Assembly (NCBI GenBank): GCA_001295775.1
Contig: LJIA01000001.1
Span: forward strand, 434,001-498,000
Length of the DNA stretch: 64,000 nucleotides
From: a beta proteobacterium AAP99
GTDB lineage: Bacteria > Pseudomonadota > Gammaproteobacteria > Burkholderiales > Burkholderiaceae_C
Reading direction: 5' to 3'
The notes beneath the pieces are model-generated. The model ran no database searches. It was given only the letters and a program-made list of their open reading frames with translations, and was not told the DNA's origin. Shown piece by piece: positions 49,833 to 59,037 of this stretch. Numbering within the stretch: the first letter of the stretch is position 1; each line of letters starts with the position of its first letter. Made by a program: the position numbers and the translations under genes.

Positions 49833-51548
49833 TCAAGCGAGAGTGACTTCGGCGCGAACCGTGCCCGCGCGGTCCGCCCTTGCCAGCAGTTTCACGGTCT
49901 GGCCCGCCGTGCCGCGCACGATCCATTCGGCACTGACCCGATCGCCCGTTACTTCGCGGTTGGGCAGGAAGGCGTGCTGCGTCATTTTCTGGGCGTAGCC
50001 CTCCAGATGCGCGGCGATCTCGCGCGCCTTGCCCTGCACCAGCGTCGCCCCGGCCGGCGTGTCGATCTCGAACACGCAGCCGCGCACCACCTTGCGCGCG
50101 AGGGCGCGCTTGGAGATGTAGCTCGGCAGATAGCCCGCGTTGTTCACGGCAAAGCGCACGCGCCAGGTGTCCGGCCCCAGTCGCTCGGCCTCGGCCTTGA
50201 ACACTTCCAGCCTGGGCAGGGCCAGACCGATGTAAGTCAGCCAGGCGGGGAAGCGGGCGGCTTCGCGCTCGCGCAGGTGCGGCGGCGGATTGCGCCAGAA
50301 GTTCATCTTGTCCCAGCCGCCGATTTCCACCTTGCCGAGTTGCGGGTGGTCGAACTCATACCAATCCACGAACGCCTTGCCGCCGCAATCGCGATCACTC
50401 CACTGCAGCAGCTTGATGTCGTCTTCCACCGGGTGGTCGCGGAACCAGTCGATCCACTTGTAGCCCTCGATGCCGGCTTCCTTGTTGGGTGACCAGATCT
50501 CCACCACCCAGAACAGGCTGCCCAGATGCTCGTAGATCCAGTCCTGCGTGCCGGTGATGACTTCCTTGGGGTGGTAGCGGAATTCCTCGTAGATCGAGAT
50601 GGCCGGGTAGCCCGTGGTCTGGGCGCCGACCTCGCTGAACTTCTGGAAGGTCCAGAGATCCTCGGGGATCATGTCCTTGTCGGACTCCGTGCCCATCGGG
50701 CGCAGGATCACGCCGCTGTGGGTATGGAAACTCATGCCGGCGCCGATGTTCGGGTGATCGACGATGAACTGCACCATCGAGCGCACCTCCGGCTCGCTGG
50801 CGGGGTAGGGGCCGGCACCCCACTGCTCGAACTCCTGACGCCAGAAGGCCGGGAAGTTGCGGTTCAGGTCCAGACCTTCCTTGTCCTTGTTGACGCTGAA
50901 GTTGATGCCGTCAAAGCCCGCGATCGTGCCTTCGGGCACCAGGCGGTAATAGGGACCACCCAGCGGAGGGGGCAGGTCGTCGGGCTGGCGGGGCACCAGC
51001 AGGCGCGGGTGATCCGGATGCTTCTTGTAGGTGCCGTTGGGGTCTTCGATCCGCATCGAGAGCATGCGGCCGTCGCCGTCCACGTCTTCGATGGTCAAGC
51101 CTTCAACCGTCGGCTCGTCGAAGGGGTAGGGGCGGGTGCTGGAGCGGATATGCCGCGGCTTGTCGGCCAGGGCCAGCTCAGCGCCGTCCGGGTTCAGGCG
51201 CGGCACGATGTAGAACGTGCGGGTGTCCAGCAGGTGCGTGATCTTTGGGTCACTGCCGTAGTGCGTCGCCAGATGGTTGATGTAGTACAGGCAGGCGTTG
51301 GCTGCAGACAGTTCGGCGGCGTGGATGTTGCCGTCGATCCAGAAGGCCGGCTTGTCGATGTGCGCGCCCGTGGCGGTGTTGGTGACCGTCACGCACCAGA
51401 TGTCGCGCCCCTCATGACTCTTGCCGATGGAGGCAAGCGAGAAGATCTCCGGCCGGGCGGCGCAGTAGCCGCGCAGCAGTTCGGTCAGTAGTTCGTAGCG
51501 GGGGAAGACGGAGAAATCGGGGCGCGGAAGCTGTGCGTTGGCGGGCAT
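49833..51548 (-). CDS. M14-family zinc carboxypeptidase
   Basis: A 571-residue M14 peptidase. The zinc motif is GNIHAAE (His76, Glu79). SHEGRDIWCVTVTN is the usual lead-in, MSFHTHSGVILRPMG carries the third His, and the catalytic Glu is probably in LFWVVEIWSPNKE. A C-terminal domain of about 150 residues looks beta-rich. No signal peptide is evident (MPANAQLPRPDFSVFPRYEL), so it may be cytoplasmic. It is followed by nrde and ygfZ genes upstream on the same strand. Confidence 0.9.
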   Translation of the reverse strand: MPANAQLPRPDFSVFPRYELLTELLRGYCAARPEIFSLASIGKSHEGRDIWCVTVTNTATGAHIDKPAFWIDGNIHAAELSAANACLYYINHLATHYGSDPKITHLLDTRTFYIVPRLNPDGAELALADKPRHIRSSTRPYPFDEPTVEGLTIEDVDGDGRMLSMRIEDPNGTYKKHPDHPRLLVPRQPDDLPPPLGGPYYRLVPEGTIAGFDGINFSVNKDKEGLDLNRNFPAFWRQEFEQWGAGPYPASEPEVRSMVQFIVDHPNIGAGMSFHTHSGVILRPMGTESDKDMIPEDLWTFQKFSEVGAQTTGYPAISIYEEFRYHPKEVITGTQDWIYEHLGSLFWVVEIWSPNKEAGIEGYKWIDWFRDHPVEDDIKLLQWSDRDCGGKAFVDWYEFDHPQLGKVEIGGWDKMNFWRNPPPHLREREAARFPAWLTYIGLALPRLEVFKAEAERLGPDTWRVRFAVNNAGYLPSYISKRALARKVVRGCVFEIDTPAGATLVQGKAREIAAHLEGYAQKMTQHAFLPNREVTGDRVSAEWIVRGTAGQTVKLLARADRAGTVRAEVTLA

Positions 51549-51557
51549 GAAGCGTGT

Positions 51558-52385
51558 TTATGGTTCTGAGGATGAAGAAGCCGGTTGCGCCTTGTGGGCG
51601 CTGCGGCGGACGGTGAATTGATGCGTGCTCTGCTCGTGAGGTACGCCGTTGGAGGCGTCGGGCGGATAGCGGCGTTCGGTGACGGTCACGTCCTGGCGGA
51701 CCACTTCCAGCACGGTGCTGGCGCGGGTGCCGTAGCTGTCGGTGGCAATGAACACCGCGGACAGGCGGCGCTCCCAGTCCAGGGGCACGCCCGTCTGGGG
51801 CAGGGATTCGTCATGGGCCATCACCGGGTCGCGCAGGCCGTCGAGCATGGCGTCGTGGCCGGGGCGCATCAGCAGATCCATCGTGAAACGCCCGACCGCG
51901 CGCTGCACCTTGGGCCAGGGGGTGTCCAGCGTGGCGTTGGACAGACCATAGATGCCGGGCGTCAGGCGGCGCGGGCCGAAGTCCTTGGTGTGCAGGAACC
52001 AGCACTCCTGAGCATCGAAGGCCACGCTGCCGACGATCAGGTTGAAGCCGTTGTAGCGGCTGCGGCGGCTGGCCACGTCGAAGATGTAGCGCGAAGGGCT
52101 CAGATCGCCTTCCAGGAACGCCGCCACCAGCGGGCCGCGCGACGGTGCATCCGGCCGTGCCTCGCTGGGGGCGCGCACGTTGGTGATCAGCGCAAAACGG
52201 CCGCGGCGGTTGATGCCCATCCAGGTGCTGGGGGTTTCGATGGCCAGATCCCGCCCGGCCAGCACTTCGTCGCCGGGCCAGAACTGCAGTGCTGCGGCGG
52301 GCCGGTGATAGAACTCGTCACGATTGGCGGCGATCACCAGCGGCCGGTCGGCGTTCCATTGCCAGGCGATCGTTGCGATGCACAT
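51558..52385 (-). CDS. NRDE (TANGO2-like) family protein
   Basis: A 275-residue protein with the defining N-terminal MCIATIAWQWNADRPLVIAANRDEF; Cys2 and NRDE suggest an Ntn-hydrolase-like fold. ALITNVRAP and YGLSNATLDTPWPKV are further family landmarks. TANGO2 homologues are implicated in haem or lipid handling; the bacterial function is not settled. It lies between the M14 peptidase and ygfZ on the minus strand. Confidence 0.9.
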   Translation of the reverse strand: MCIATIAWQWNADRPLVIAANRDEFYHRPAAALQFWPGDEVLAGRDLAIETPSTWMGINRRGRFALITNVRAPSEARPDAPSRGPLVAAFLEGDLSPSRYIFDVASRRSRYNGFNLIVGSVAFDAQECWFLHTKDFGPRRLTPGIYGLSNATLDTPWPKVQRAVGRFTMDLLMRPGHDAMLDGLRDPVMAHDESLPQTGVPLDWERRLSAVFIATDSYGTRASTVLEVVRQDVTVTERRYPPDASNGVPHEQSTHQFTVRRSAHKAQPASSSSEP

Positions 52386-52401
52386 GTCGGGCGGGCGTAC
52401 T

Positions 52402-53334
52402 TCAGGCGGTGATGTCGATGATCTCGTAGGGCAGGGGCTGCAGGCTCAGGCCGCGGCCGTCAGCGAGCTTGAGGTTACCGGCTTCCTGCGCGGCCAGTGG
52501 CGCCTCGAACAGAACGAGCCAGCTGCCATCGGCCGTGCTCGCTGCTTCCACCACCGCACCCACCGGCTCGGCGGCCCCCTCGGCGAGCACATCGGCCAGC
52601 GGTGCAATCTCGGCGCCGGCCGCCACGCGCGCCAGTCCCATGCGGCGCTTGAGCTTGCCCAGATACTGGCTGCGCGCCACGACCTCCTGGCCGGGGTAGC
52701 AGCCCTTCTTGAAGTTCACGCCGCCCACCAGCTCGAAATTGATCATCTGCGGCACGAAGGTCTCGCGGGTGCGTTCGTCCACGCCGGCCTGGGCCGCGGC
52801 GATGCGCGCGGCATGCCACTGCGCCAGTGCCGATGCCGCGCCAAACTGCGCGGCCAGTGCGGCGCGCATTCCTTCGGCTGCGGTCGCCGGCACGGCCAGT
52901 GTGATCTGTGTCTGCTCGCCCACAGTCCGGCTGATCGCCAGCCCGGCGTCGGTGGCGCTGGCGCTACCGGCCGGAGGCACCTTCAGGCCGGCGACCTGTT
53001 CCGGCGCGGCGCCGCTGAACTGCAGGCCGAATAGCGCCCAGGCGGCGGACTCATCGGCCAGCTTCGCCTTGGCGCGCAGCACAAACATGGACAGGCGCTT
53101 GGCCAGGAAGGCCGTGTTGTTGCGAGGGAGCACAAACACGAAGCGGTCGGCCGCAAGTCGCGCGACCTCAAAGGTGGCGAACAGCCGCCCCTTGGGGTTG
53201 CAGTAGCCCGCCAGCCGCAGGCCGCCCGGCGCCATGCCCGCCACGTCCTGCGTGAGCTGGCCTTGCAGGAAGGTGGCTGCGTCGGCGCCTTCGGCGCTGA
53301 TGAGTCCGGTGTCAGTCAGTTCGAACCACTTCAT
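52402..53334 (-). CDS. ygfZ: Folate-binding protein YgfZ/CAF17 family
   Basis: A 310-residue protein that uses tetrahydrofolate to help repair or assemble certain Fe-S enzymes. Diagnostic is KGCYPGQEVVARSQYLGKLKRRM with the reactive Cys. The N-terminal DAATFLQGQLTQDV and YCNPKGRLFATF also match. The chosen start (MKWFELTDTG) matches family length; longer readings enter the divergent promoter region. It is divergent from mltG. Confidence 0.92.
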   Translation of the reverse strand: MKWFELTDTGLISAEGADAATFLQGQLTQDVAGMAPGGLRLAGYCNPKGRLFATFEVARLAADRFVFVLPRNNTAFLAKRLSMFVLRAKAKLADESAAWALFGLQFSGAAPEQVAGLKVPPAGSASATDAGLAISRTVGEQTQITLAVPATAAEGMRAALAAQFGAASALAQWHAARIAAAQAGVDERTRETFVPQMINFELVGGVNFKKGCYPGQEVVARSQYLGKLKRRMGLARVAAGAEIAPLADVLAEGAAEPVGAVVEAASTADGSWLVLFEAPLAAQEAGNLKLADGRGLSLQPLPYEIIDITA

Positions 53335-53533
53335 GATGCAGAGGGATGCAGGCGGATGCACTTTGGCGGGCTCGATGCGCCGAGCCCGAAAACGTCGCTG
53401 GCTATCATACGTAGCACTCTGGCAGGGGCGGTGCGGCGCCACGGGCGCTCCACGGAAGGGCCCTGCAGCCACAGGGGCTTTCAGCCTTCGTCGGCATGCC
53501 GACGCCCGACCTGCCACTACACCCCGGACCGAT

Positions 53534-54529
53534 TTGAAACTCCTCAAGACCCTGCTTCTGCTCATTGTTCTGGCCCTGGGCGCCGCTGCGGCCCTCGTGG
53601 GCTGGGTGGCGGTGGCGCCGGTGACGTCCAAGCCGCTGGAAGTGGCCGTCATGCAGGGTTCCGGTCTGCGTGCGATCGCTCGTCAGGCGCGCGAAGCCGG
53701 TGTCGACATGAACGAAGACCTGCTGGTGCAGGGGCTGAAGTGGGCCACCCAATGGACGGATCGGCCGGTGCGCGCCGGTCTATATGACCTGCCAGCGGGC
53801 GCATCTGCACTGACCGTGCTGCGCAGCTTCACCAGCGGCAAGCCGCGTCTGGTCAGTGCCCGGCTGCCGGAAGGCGCCACCTTCCGCGACCTGCTGGGCT
53901 GGCTGGCCAAGTCGCCCTATCTGGTCAGAGATCTGTCCGCGCTCAAGCCCGCCGAAGCAGCCAGGCTGCTGGGCGCCGCCAGTGCGAGCGAGCTGGAAGG
54001 GCTGTATTTCCCGGACACCTATCTGCTCAACCCCGGTGCCAAGGAGAGCGACGTGCTGCGTATGGCGCGCCGGGCCATGGACGAGCGCCTGGCTGGCATC
54101 TGGGCGCAGCGCGCGCCGGACGCCGCGCTGAAGTCACCGCGCGAGGCGCTGATCCTCGCCAGCATCATCGAGAAGGAAACCGGGCGCGACGCGGAGCGGC
54201 CGCTGGTGTCTGCGGTGTTCAACAACCGCCTGCGCATCGGCATGCGCCTGCAGACGGACCCGACCGTGATCTACGGCCTGGGCGAACGCTTCGACGGCAA
54301 CCTGCGCAAGGTGGACCTGACCACCGACACGCCCTGGAACAGCTACACCCGCGGCGGCCTGCCGCCCACGCCCATCGCGCTGCCCTCGGCCGCTTCGCTC
54401 ATGGCGGCGGTGCAACCGGCAGCCTCCCAGGCGCTGTACTTTGTGGCACGTGGCGACGGCACGAGCGAGTTTTCGACCAATCTGGCGGACCACAACCGCG
54501 CGGTGAATCGCTATCAGCGGGGACAATAG
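53534..54529 (+). CDS. mltG: Endolytic peptidoglycan transglycosylase MltG (YceG-like)
   Basis: A 331-residue inner-membrane lytic transglycosylase that cleaves nascent glycan strands. The best start is TTG giving LKLLKTLLLLIVLALGAAAALVGW, the N-terminal anchor; no ATG lies close by. A LysM-like part (about 40-120) is followed by the YceG catalytic part with Glu213 in ASIIEKETGRDAERPLVSAVFNNRL (split here at 20), and LQTDPTVIYGLG. It opens the mltG-tmk-holB-pilZ-tatD series. Confidence 0.93.
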   Translation: MKLLKTLLLLIVLALGAAAALVGWVAVAPVTSKPLEVAVMQGSGLRAIARQAREAGVDMNEDLLVQGLKWATQWTDRPVRAGLYDLPAGASALTVLRSFTSGKPRLVSARLPEGATFRDLLGWLAKSPYLVRDLSALKPAEAARLLGAASASELEGLYFPDTYLLNPGAKESDVLRMARRAMDERLAGIWAQRAPDAALKSPREALILASIIEKETGRDAERPLVSAVFNNRLRIGMRLQTDPTVIYGLGERFDGNLRKVDLTTDTPWNSYTRGGLPPTPIALPSAASLMAAVQPAASQALYFVARGDGTSEFSTNLADHNRAVNRYQRGQ

Positions 54530-54659
54530 CTGTGGCCGAAAACGTCATTTATTCCGAGCGTGACATGTCAGCTTCCGCTGTCCAGCAGGCATTCTTGACG
54601 AAGAGTGGGTGGCAAGAATTTGTGGCCGATTTTGTTTTTTCCAGCCTGAATGGAGAACC

Positions 54660-55292
54660 GTGACCCTGCGCTTCATCAGCTTTGAAGGCATCGACGGCGC
54701 GGGCAAGTCCTCGCAAATTGCTGCTGCGCGCGCCTGGCTGGAAGCGCGCGGCTTCGAGGTGCTGGTCACGCGTGAACCCGGCGGCACGCCCCTGGGTGAA
54801 CGCCTGCGCGAGCTGATTCTGCAGCAGTCCATGGCGCCGGACACCGAGGCGCTACTGATCAACGCTGCCCGTGCGGAGCATCTGGCCACCGTGATTCGCC
54901 CGGCGCTCGAGCGGGGCGCCTGGGTGTTGTGCGACCGTTTTGCCGACAGCACCCTGGCCTATCAGGGCTACGCCAAGGGCGGGGATCTGGCGCAACTGCG
55001 CCGCCTGCAGCGGGAGGTCGTCGGCGGCACCATGCCGCGCCGCACCTATCTGTTTGACCTGAGCGTTTCGGATGCCGCGGCGCGCCGCGCGGCCGGCCGC
55101 GAGCAGGCGGAGTCCGACAAATTCGAACGGGCGGGGGCGAGCTTTCAGGAGCGTGTGCGGATGGGCTTCCAGGCCCTGGCCGCAGCTGAACCCGGGCGCT
55201 TCCATGTGCTGGACGCAGGCTTGCCACCCGCAAGCATTCAGGCGCAGATCGAGGCTGATCTGGCATCGTTTCACGCTCAAGCGATGGTTTAA
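54660..55292 (+). CDS. tmk: Thymidylate kinase
   Basis: A 210-residue enzyme that phosphorylates dTMP to dTDP. The P-loop is FEGIDGAGKSSQ. TREPGGTPLGERLRE and CDRFADSTLAYQGYA supply the DR motif, and the lid has REQAESDKFERAG. The start is GTG (VTLRFISFEG) after TGGAGAACC; no better ATG is near. It is followed by holB after seven bases. Confidence 0.95.
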   Translation: MTLRFISFEGIDGAGKSSQIAAARAWLEARGFEVLVTREPGGTPLGERLRELILQQSMAPDTEALLINAARAEHLATVIRPALERGAWVLCDRFADSTLAYQGYAKGGDLAQLRRLQREVVGGTMPRRTYLFDLSVSDAAARRAAGREQAESDKFERAGASFQERVRMGFQALAAAEPGRFHVLDAGLPPASIQAQIEADLASFHAQAMV

Positions 55293-55299
55293 ATAAGCG

Positions 55300-56403
55300 A
55301 TGCAAGATACTGATTTTAAAAAGCTTCCTTGGCTGCGCCTGGCTCACGACCAGGTGCTTGCTCAAGGCCAGCGTCTGCACCATGCGTTGCTGCTGCAGGG
55401 GGGCAAGGGGGTCGGTTTGCCGGAGCTGGCCCTCGGTCTGGCGCAAAGCCTGCTGTGCGAAAAACCCACGGCTGCGGGGGCGTGCGGGCAGTGCGAGTCC
55501 TGCCATCTGTTTGCCTCAGGCAATCATCCTGACCTGCACATCATCCTGCCGAGCGTCAAGGACAGCGACGACGCCGCAAGCCCGGCCGAAGAGGGTGCCG
55601 CGCCCGAAGTCGTCTGGCCGAGCAGCCACACACCCGAAATCACCGCGCGCGGCGAAATCAAGGTCGAGTCCATCCGCCAGCTGATTTCCGCCAGCACCCT
55701 GGGCACGACCCGCGGCGGTCGGCGCATTGCCCTGCTGTATCCGGCCGAGGCGCTGAACGCCGTCTCCGCCAACGCCCTACTCAAGACCCTCGAAGAGCCC
55801 CCGCCAGGCATGATGCTTCTGCTGTCGACGAGCGAACCGGGGCGGCTGCTGCCCACCATCCGCTCGCGCTGTCAGGTGGTGAACGTGCCCACGCCGGCGG
55901 CAGATGCGCCGGAGGTGCTGGCCTGGCTGGCCGGGCAGGGCGTGCAGGACGCCGCCGCCTGGCTGGCGCTGGCCCGCGGCGCGCCCTACGCCGCGCTCAA
56001 TCTGGCGGCGCAAGCCGAGACCCTGGGCGTCACCGAGCGCCTGGCCGCCTGGTGTGCGCCGGACGACAGCCGTTTCTGGAGCAGCGGCAACCTGAAAAAG
56101 GGCGAAATCCGCGCCTGGCTGGAGTGGTACTACCGCTTCGCCGCGCACTGCGCGCAGCTTGCCGCCGGCGGCACGAAGATCACTGCCTGGATGGGTGTGA
56201 GCGCCGCCCAGTGGCAGGCCGCGGCGCAGCGCCTTTCCCCGGCGGGCTGGCACAAGCTGCTGGCCGCCATCACGCGCTCGCTGCGCGCGGCCGAGCACCC
56301 CCTGGCGCCCGCGCTGGTCACTGACAGCCTGCTCGTGCATTATTCGGACTTGCTCGCCGCGGAGCAGGGCACCCAGCCCGACCGCAGCGCCGGCCGCCGC
56401 TGA
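55300..56403 (+). CDS. holB: DNA polymerase III subunit delta prime
   Basis: A 367-residue clamp-loader subunit. The zinc-finger Cys residues are in ACGQCESCHLF. The AAA core lacks a real Walker A (GGKGVGLPELALGLAQ has no Lys/Thr pair), as expected for delta prime, which does not bind ATP. RIALLYPAEALNAVSANALLKTLEEPPPG and RSRCQVV carry the sensor and SRC motifs. It is part of the tmk-holB-pilZ-tatD series. Confidence 0.94.
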   Translation: MQDTDFKKLPWLRLAHDQVLAQGQRLHHALLLQGGKGVGLPELALGLAQSLLCEKPTAAGACGQCESCHLFASGNHPDLHIILPSVKDSDDAASPAEEGAAPEVVWPSSHTPEITARGEIKVESIRQLISASTLGTTRGGRRIALLYPAEALNAVSANALLKTLEEPPPGMMLLLSTSEPGRLLPTIRSRCQVVNVPTPAADAPEVLAWLAGQGVQDAAAWLALARGAPYAALNLAAQAETLGVTERLAAWCAPDDSRFWSSGNLKKGEIRAWLEWYYRFAAHCAQLAAGGTKITAWMGVSAAQWQAAAQRLSPAGWHKLLAAITRSLRAAEHPLAPALVTDSLLVHYSDLLAAEQGTQPDRSAGRR

Positions 56404-56430
56404 TGGCTCCCCTGAATTGATACACACCGA

Positions 56431-56793
56431 ATGACCCAAGCCGCTCCGACGACTGCCCGCCCCAGCATCATCCAGCTCGCCATCAAGGAAAAGGCCGCGC
56501 TCTACGCCGCGTACATGCCCTTCCTGAAGAACGGCGGCATCTTTGTGCCCACGGCCAAGGAGTACAAGCTGGGCGATGCGGTGTACGTGATCCTTGCGCT
56601 CATGGACGACCCCAACAAGCTGCCGATCGCCGGCAAGGTGGCCTGGATCACGCCGCGCGGCGGCACCGGCAACCGCACCCAGGGCATCGGCGTGCAGTTT
56701 CCGTCCGATGAGACCGGCGCGAATGCCAAGGCCCGCATCGAGGAGATACTGGGCGCGGCGCTCGGCTCCACGCGGCAGACGCATACGCTCTGA
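56431..56793 (+). CDS. pilZ: Type IV pilus PilZ-domain protein
   Basis: A 120-residue PilZ protein. The family core is NGGIFVPTAKEYKLGDAVYVILALMDDPNKLPIAGKVAWI and GIGVQF. The N-terminal RxxxR and the D/NxSxxG motifs that bind c-di-GMP are missing, as is usual for the pilus-biogenesis PilZ. It therefore probably works by protein contacts (PilB/FimX type). It lies between holB and tatD. Confidence 0.92.
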   Translation: MTQAAPTTARPSIIQLAIKEKAALYAAYMPFLKNGGIFVPTAKEYKLGDAVYVILALMDDPNKLPIAGKVAWITPRGGTGNRTQGIGVQFPSDETGANAKARIEEILGAALGSTRQTHTL

Positions 56794-56918
56794 ACCGGCG
56801 CGGGCAGGGGGTGCACGCGGGCGTTCTGCTGCGGGGCGAATGAACACTGCCCGGAGAGCCGCACCCGTACTTTCTTGTTTCATTGTCGGCCGGAATTTTT
56901 CGTGGTGCTGAGAGGGTC

Positions 56919-56955
56919 CTTTCCGCGCACCAGACAAGCGGAAAGCCGCTTTCGA
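56919..56955 (-). repeat. Dispersed intergenic repeat, partial copy G
   Basis: On the minus strand it reads AAAGCGGCTTTCCGCTTGTCTGG-type sequence (head only), then TGCGCGGAAAGGA, where the remainder of the consensus is lost. It lies in the 230-base gap between pilZ and tatD. No other feature is visible there. Confidence 0.6.
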
Positions 56956-57026
56956 TCTGTTCAATAACCTTCAATTTCGGTCGTGTGAATGCGCACGGCC
57001 TGCTCCATCTGCCCCGTACTTGCGCC

Positions 57027-57821
57027 GTGTACTTTGATTCCCACTGCCATCTGAACTTTCCGGAACTGCGCGGCCAGCTGCCCGAGATCCGCAGCCGCAT
57101 GCAGGCCGCCGGCGTGAGCGAGGCCGTGGTGGTCTGCACGACACTTGAAGAGTTTCCGCAGGTGCGCGAGGTCGCAGGCATGGACGCGCACTGGTGGTGC
57201 TCGGCCGGCGTGCATCCGGACACCCACGAGAGCAAGAACGAGGGCATGGAAGAGCCCACGGTCGAGCGCCTGCTGGGTCTGGCCGCGGACCCCAAGGTGG
57301 TGGCCATCGGCGAGACCGGCCTGGACTACTACTGGCACAAGGAAGACCAGCCGGGGGCGCTCGACTGGCAGCGCGAGCGCTTTGCCGTGCACATCCGCGC
57401 CGCCCGAGCCTGCGCCAAGCCGCTCATCATCCACACCCGCAGCGCCTCGGACGACACCCTGCGCATCATGCGCGAGGAGGGCGCCGAAGGGGCAGGGGGG
57501 GTGATGCACTGCTTTACCGAGACCTGGGCCGTGGCGCAGGGCGCGCTGGACATGGGCTTTTTCATCTCGTTTTCCGGCATCGTCAGCTTCAAGAACGCGG
57601 CCGAGCTGCGCGATGTCGCCGCCCGCGTGCCGCTGGACCGCCTGCTGATCGAAACCGACGCGCCCTACCTGGCGCCCGTGCCGCACCGTGGCAAGACCAA
57701 CGAGCCGAGCTTCGTGCCCCACGTGGCGCGGCAGATTGCCGAGCTGCGTGGCATGACGCAGGAGGCGGTGGCCGACCTCACGCGCGAAAACGCGCGGCGG
57801 CTGTTCAAGCGAGTTGCTTGA
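57027..57821 (+). CDS. TatD-family metal-dependent hydrolase
   Basis: A 264-residue TIM-barrel hydrolase. Metal ligands are in DSHCHLNF (His6, His8), AIGETGLDYYW, LIIHTRSA, MHCFTETW and IETDAPYLAPVPHRGKTNEP. Members act as DNases or D-amino acid hydrolases. The start is GTG (VYFDSHCH), giving the family N-terminus; upstream sequence is not conserved in appearance and contains a dispersed repeat. Confidence 0.93.
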   Translation: MYFDSHCHLNFPELRGQLPEIRSRMQAAGVSEAVVVCTTLEEFPQVREVAGMDAHWWCSAGVHPDTHESKNEGMEEPTVERLLGLAADPKVVAIGETGLDYYWHKEDQPGALDWQRERFAVHIRAARACAKPLIIHTRSASDDTLRIMREEGAEGAGGVMHCFTETWAVAQGALDMGFFISFSGIVSFKNAAELRDVAARVPLDRLLIETDAPYLAPVPHRGKTNEPSFVPHVARQIAELRGMTQEAVADLTRENARRLFKRVA

Positions 57822-57890
57822 GTGTCAGGCGAACGCGCGCGCTTTCTGGCTCTTTCGAAGTCTGCTGGGGGGTCAAATTTGTTCAAGCGA

Positions 57891-58172
57891 ATGATCCACG
57901 CCTTACACCTAGCTTTGGCGCTCGGGATGGTCGGGGCATGCTCGCCGAGCTCATCGCCGACTAGCGCCGACGTGGCGCGTCAGGCGGCAGACGCGCGCTA
58001 CGCTGCTCATGCACAGGTCATTGGCGGTCTGAAGATGCCCGCACCCGATCCGACCATCGAGGTACGAGCATCTGACTTTGTGTTTGTGTATCGCATTTCT
58101 GAGCACCAGTCGCTGGTCGTCATCGTCGACAAGTCTGGAGCAGTATCTGATGGCCTCACAGCCGCAAACTGA
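57891..58172 (+). CDS. Small hypothetical lipoprotein
   Basis: A 93-residue protein with a lipobox (LALGMVGAC) after a short hydrophobic leader, a Ser/Ala-rich stretch and a compact C-terminus (VRASDFVFVYRISEHQSLVVIVDKS, residues about 60-85). No family is recognised. A GGGGGG run lies 13-18 bases upstream of the ATG. GC is lower than in tatD. Confidence 0.6.
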   Translation: MIHALHLALALGMVGACSPSSSPTSADVARQAADARYAAHAQVIGGLKMPAPDPTIEVRASDFVFVYRISEHQSLVVIVDKSGAVSDGLTAAN

Positions 58173-58184
58173 CCGAGCTTGTTC

Positions 58185-58934
58185 ATGTTGAGCGCTTGCA
58201 TGCTGCGTATTGCAAATCTCTTTCCTCTCCTCTCTCGGCTGTTCTGCGGCTGCTGCCTTGCGATAGGGCTGCTGGTCCTAGCGAACCCGTCAATCGCGCA
58301 GTCCGGCGCGATGACGCCCGCCGAAGTCCTGCGGCGCGCCGTGCAGCTGGATGACGCCGCGGGCGTGCGCCGCCTGATCGACGGCGGTACCGACGCCAAT
58401 GCGCCGATCCACGAAGGCCTGCCGCCGCTTCATCTCGCGCTCATGGAGGGTTCGCTCAAGGCCGCCGAGGCGCTCGCCAACCATCCCAAGGTTCAGATCA
58501 ACGCGACCAGCAATGTCGGTGACACGCCGCTGATGATCGCCGCGCTCAAGGGGCAGGCTGCCATGGTTGATCTGCTGCTCAAGCGCGGCGCCCGGGCGGC
58601 CGGGGCCGCCGACGGCAAAGGCCTCTGGACACCGCTGCATTACGCCGCCCTGGGTGGGCACGACGCCATCGCCGAACGCCTGCTGGCCGCCGCCGCGCCC
58701 GTGAACGCCACGGCCCCCAACGGCGCCACGCCGATCATGCTGGCGGCCCGCGGCGGGCATGATCGCCTTGTACGGCGGCTGTTGCGCGCCGGGGCCGACA
58801 TCCGCGCCCGAACGGACGCCGATCTGGACGTCGTGGCCTTTGCCAGACGCAACAATCACCCTGAGCTGGCGGATGCCATCCCGCGCTGGGCCGATCAAGC
58901 GCGAGCAGGCAAACTCCCGCTGAATCTGCCTTGA
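58185..58934 (+). CDS. Exported ankyrin-repeat protein
   Basis: A 249-residue protein. A leader (LFCGCCLAIGLLVLANPSIAQ) precedes five or six ankyrin repeats: AVQLDDAAGVRRLIDGGTDANA, LPPLHLALMEGSLKAAEALANH, DTPLMIAALKGQAAMVDLLLKRGA, WTPLHYAALGGHDAIAERLLAAAA and ATPIMLAARGGHDRLVRRLLRAGADI (each quoted only in part as a landmark; see residues 50-215). Periplasmic ankyrin proteins of this length are common in betaproteobacteria and bind partner proteins. An ATG five codons downstream is an alternative start. Confidence 0.88.
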   Translation: MLSACMLRIANLFPLLSRLFCGCCLAIGLLVLANPSIAQSGAMTPAEVLRRAVQLDDAAGVRRLIDGGTDANAPIHEGLPPLHLALMEGSLKAAEALANHPKVQINATSNVGDTPLMIAALKGQAAMVDLLLKRGARAAGAADGKGLWTPLHYAALGGHDAIAERLLAAAAPVNATAPNGATPIMLAARGGHDRLVRRLLRAGADIRARTDADLDVVAFARRNNHPELADAIPRWADQARAGKLPLNLP

Positions 58935-59037
58935 TCCTTGCCCGTGTTCCGCGTGCTTGCGCTTGTTCGTCGCTCGGGCCGTGGCTGACGCGCTGCGATG
59001 CGGGAAGCCGCTTGAAGATCCGCTTGAAGGAGTGCCC

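Noticed and set aside
55300-56403. Degenerate Walker A in HolB as a sign of decay
   Set aside because: Delta prime subunits normally lack a working P-loop, so this is expected for the family.
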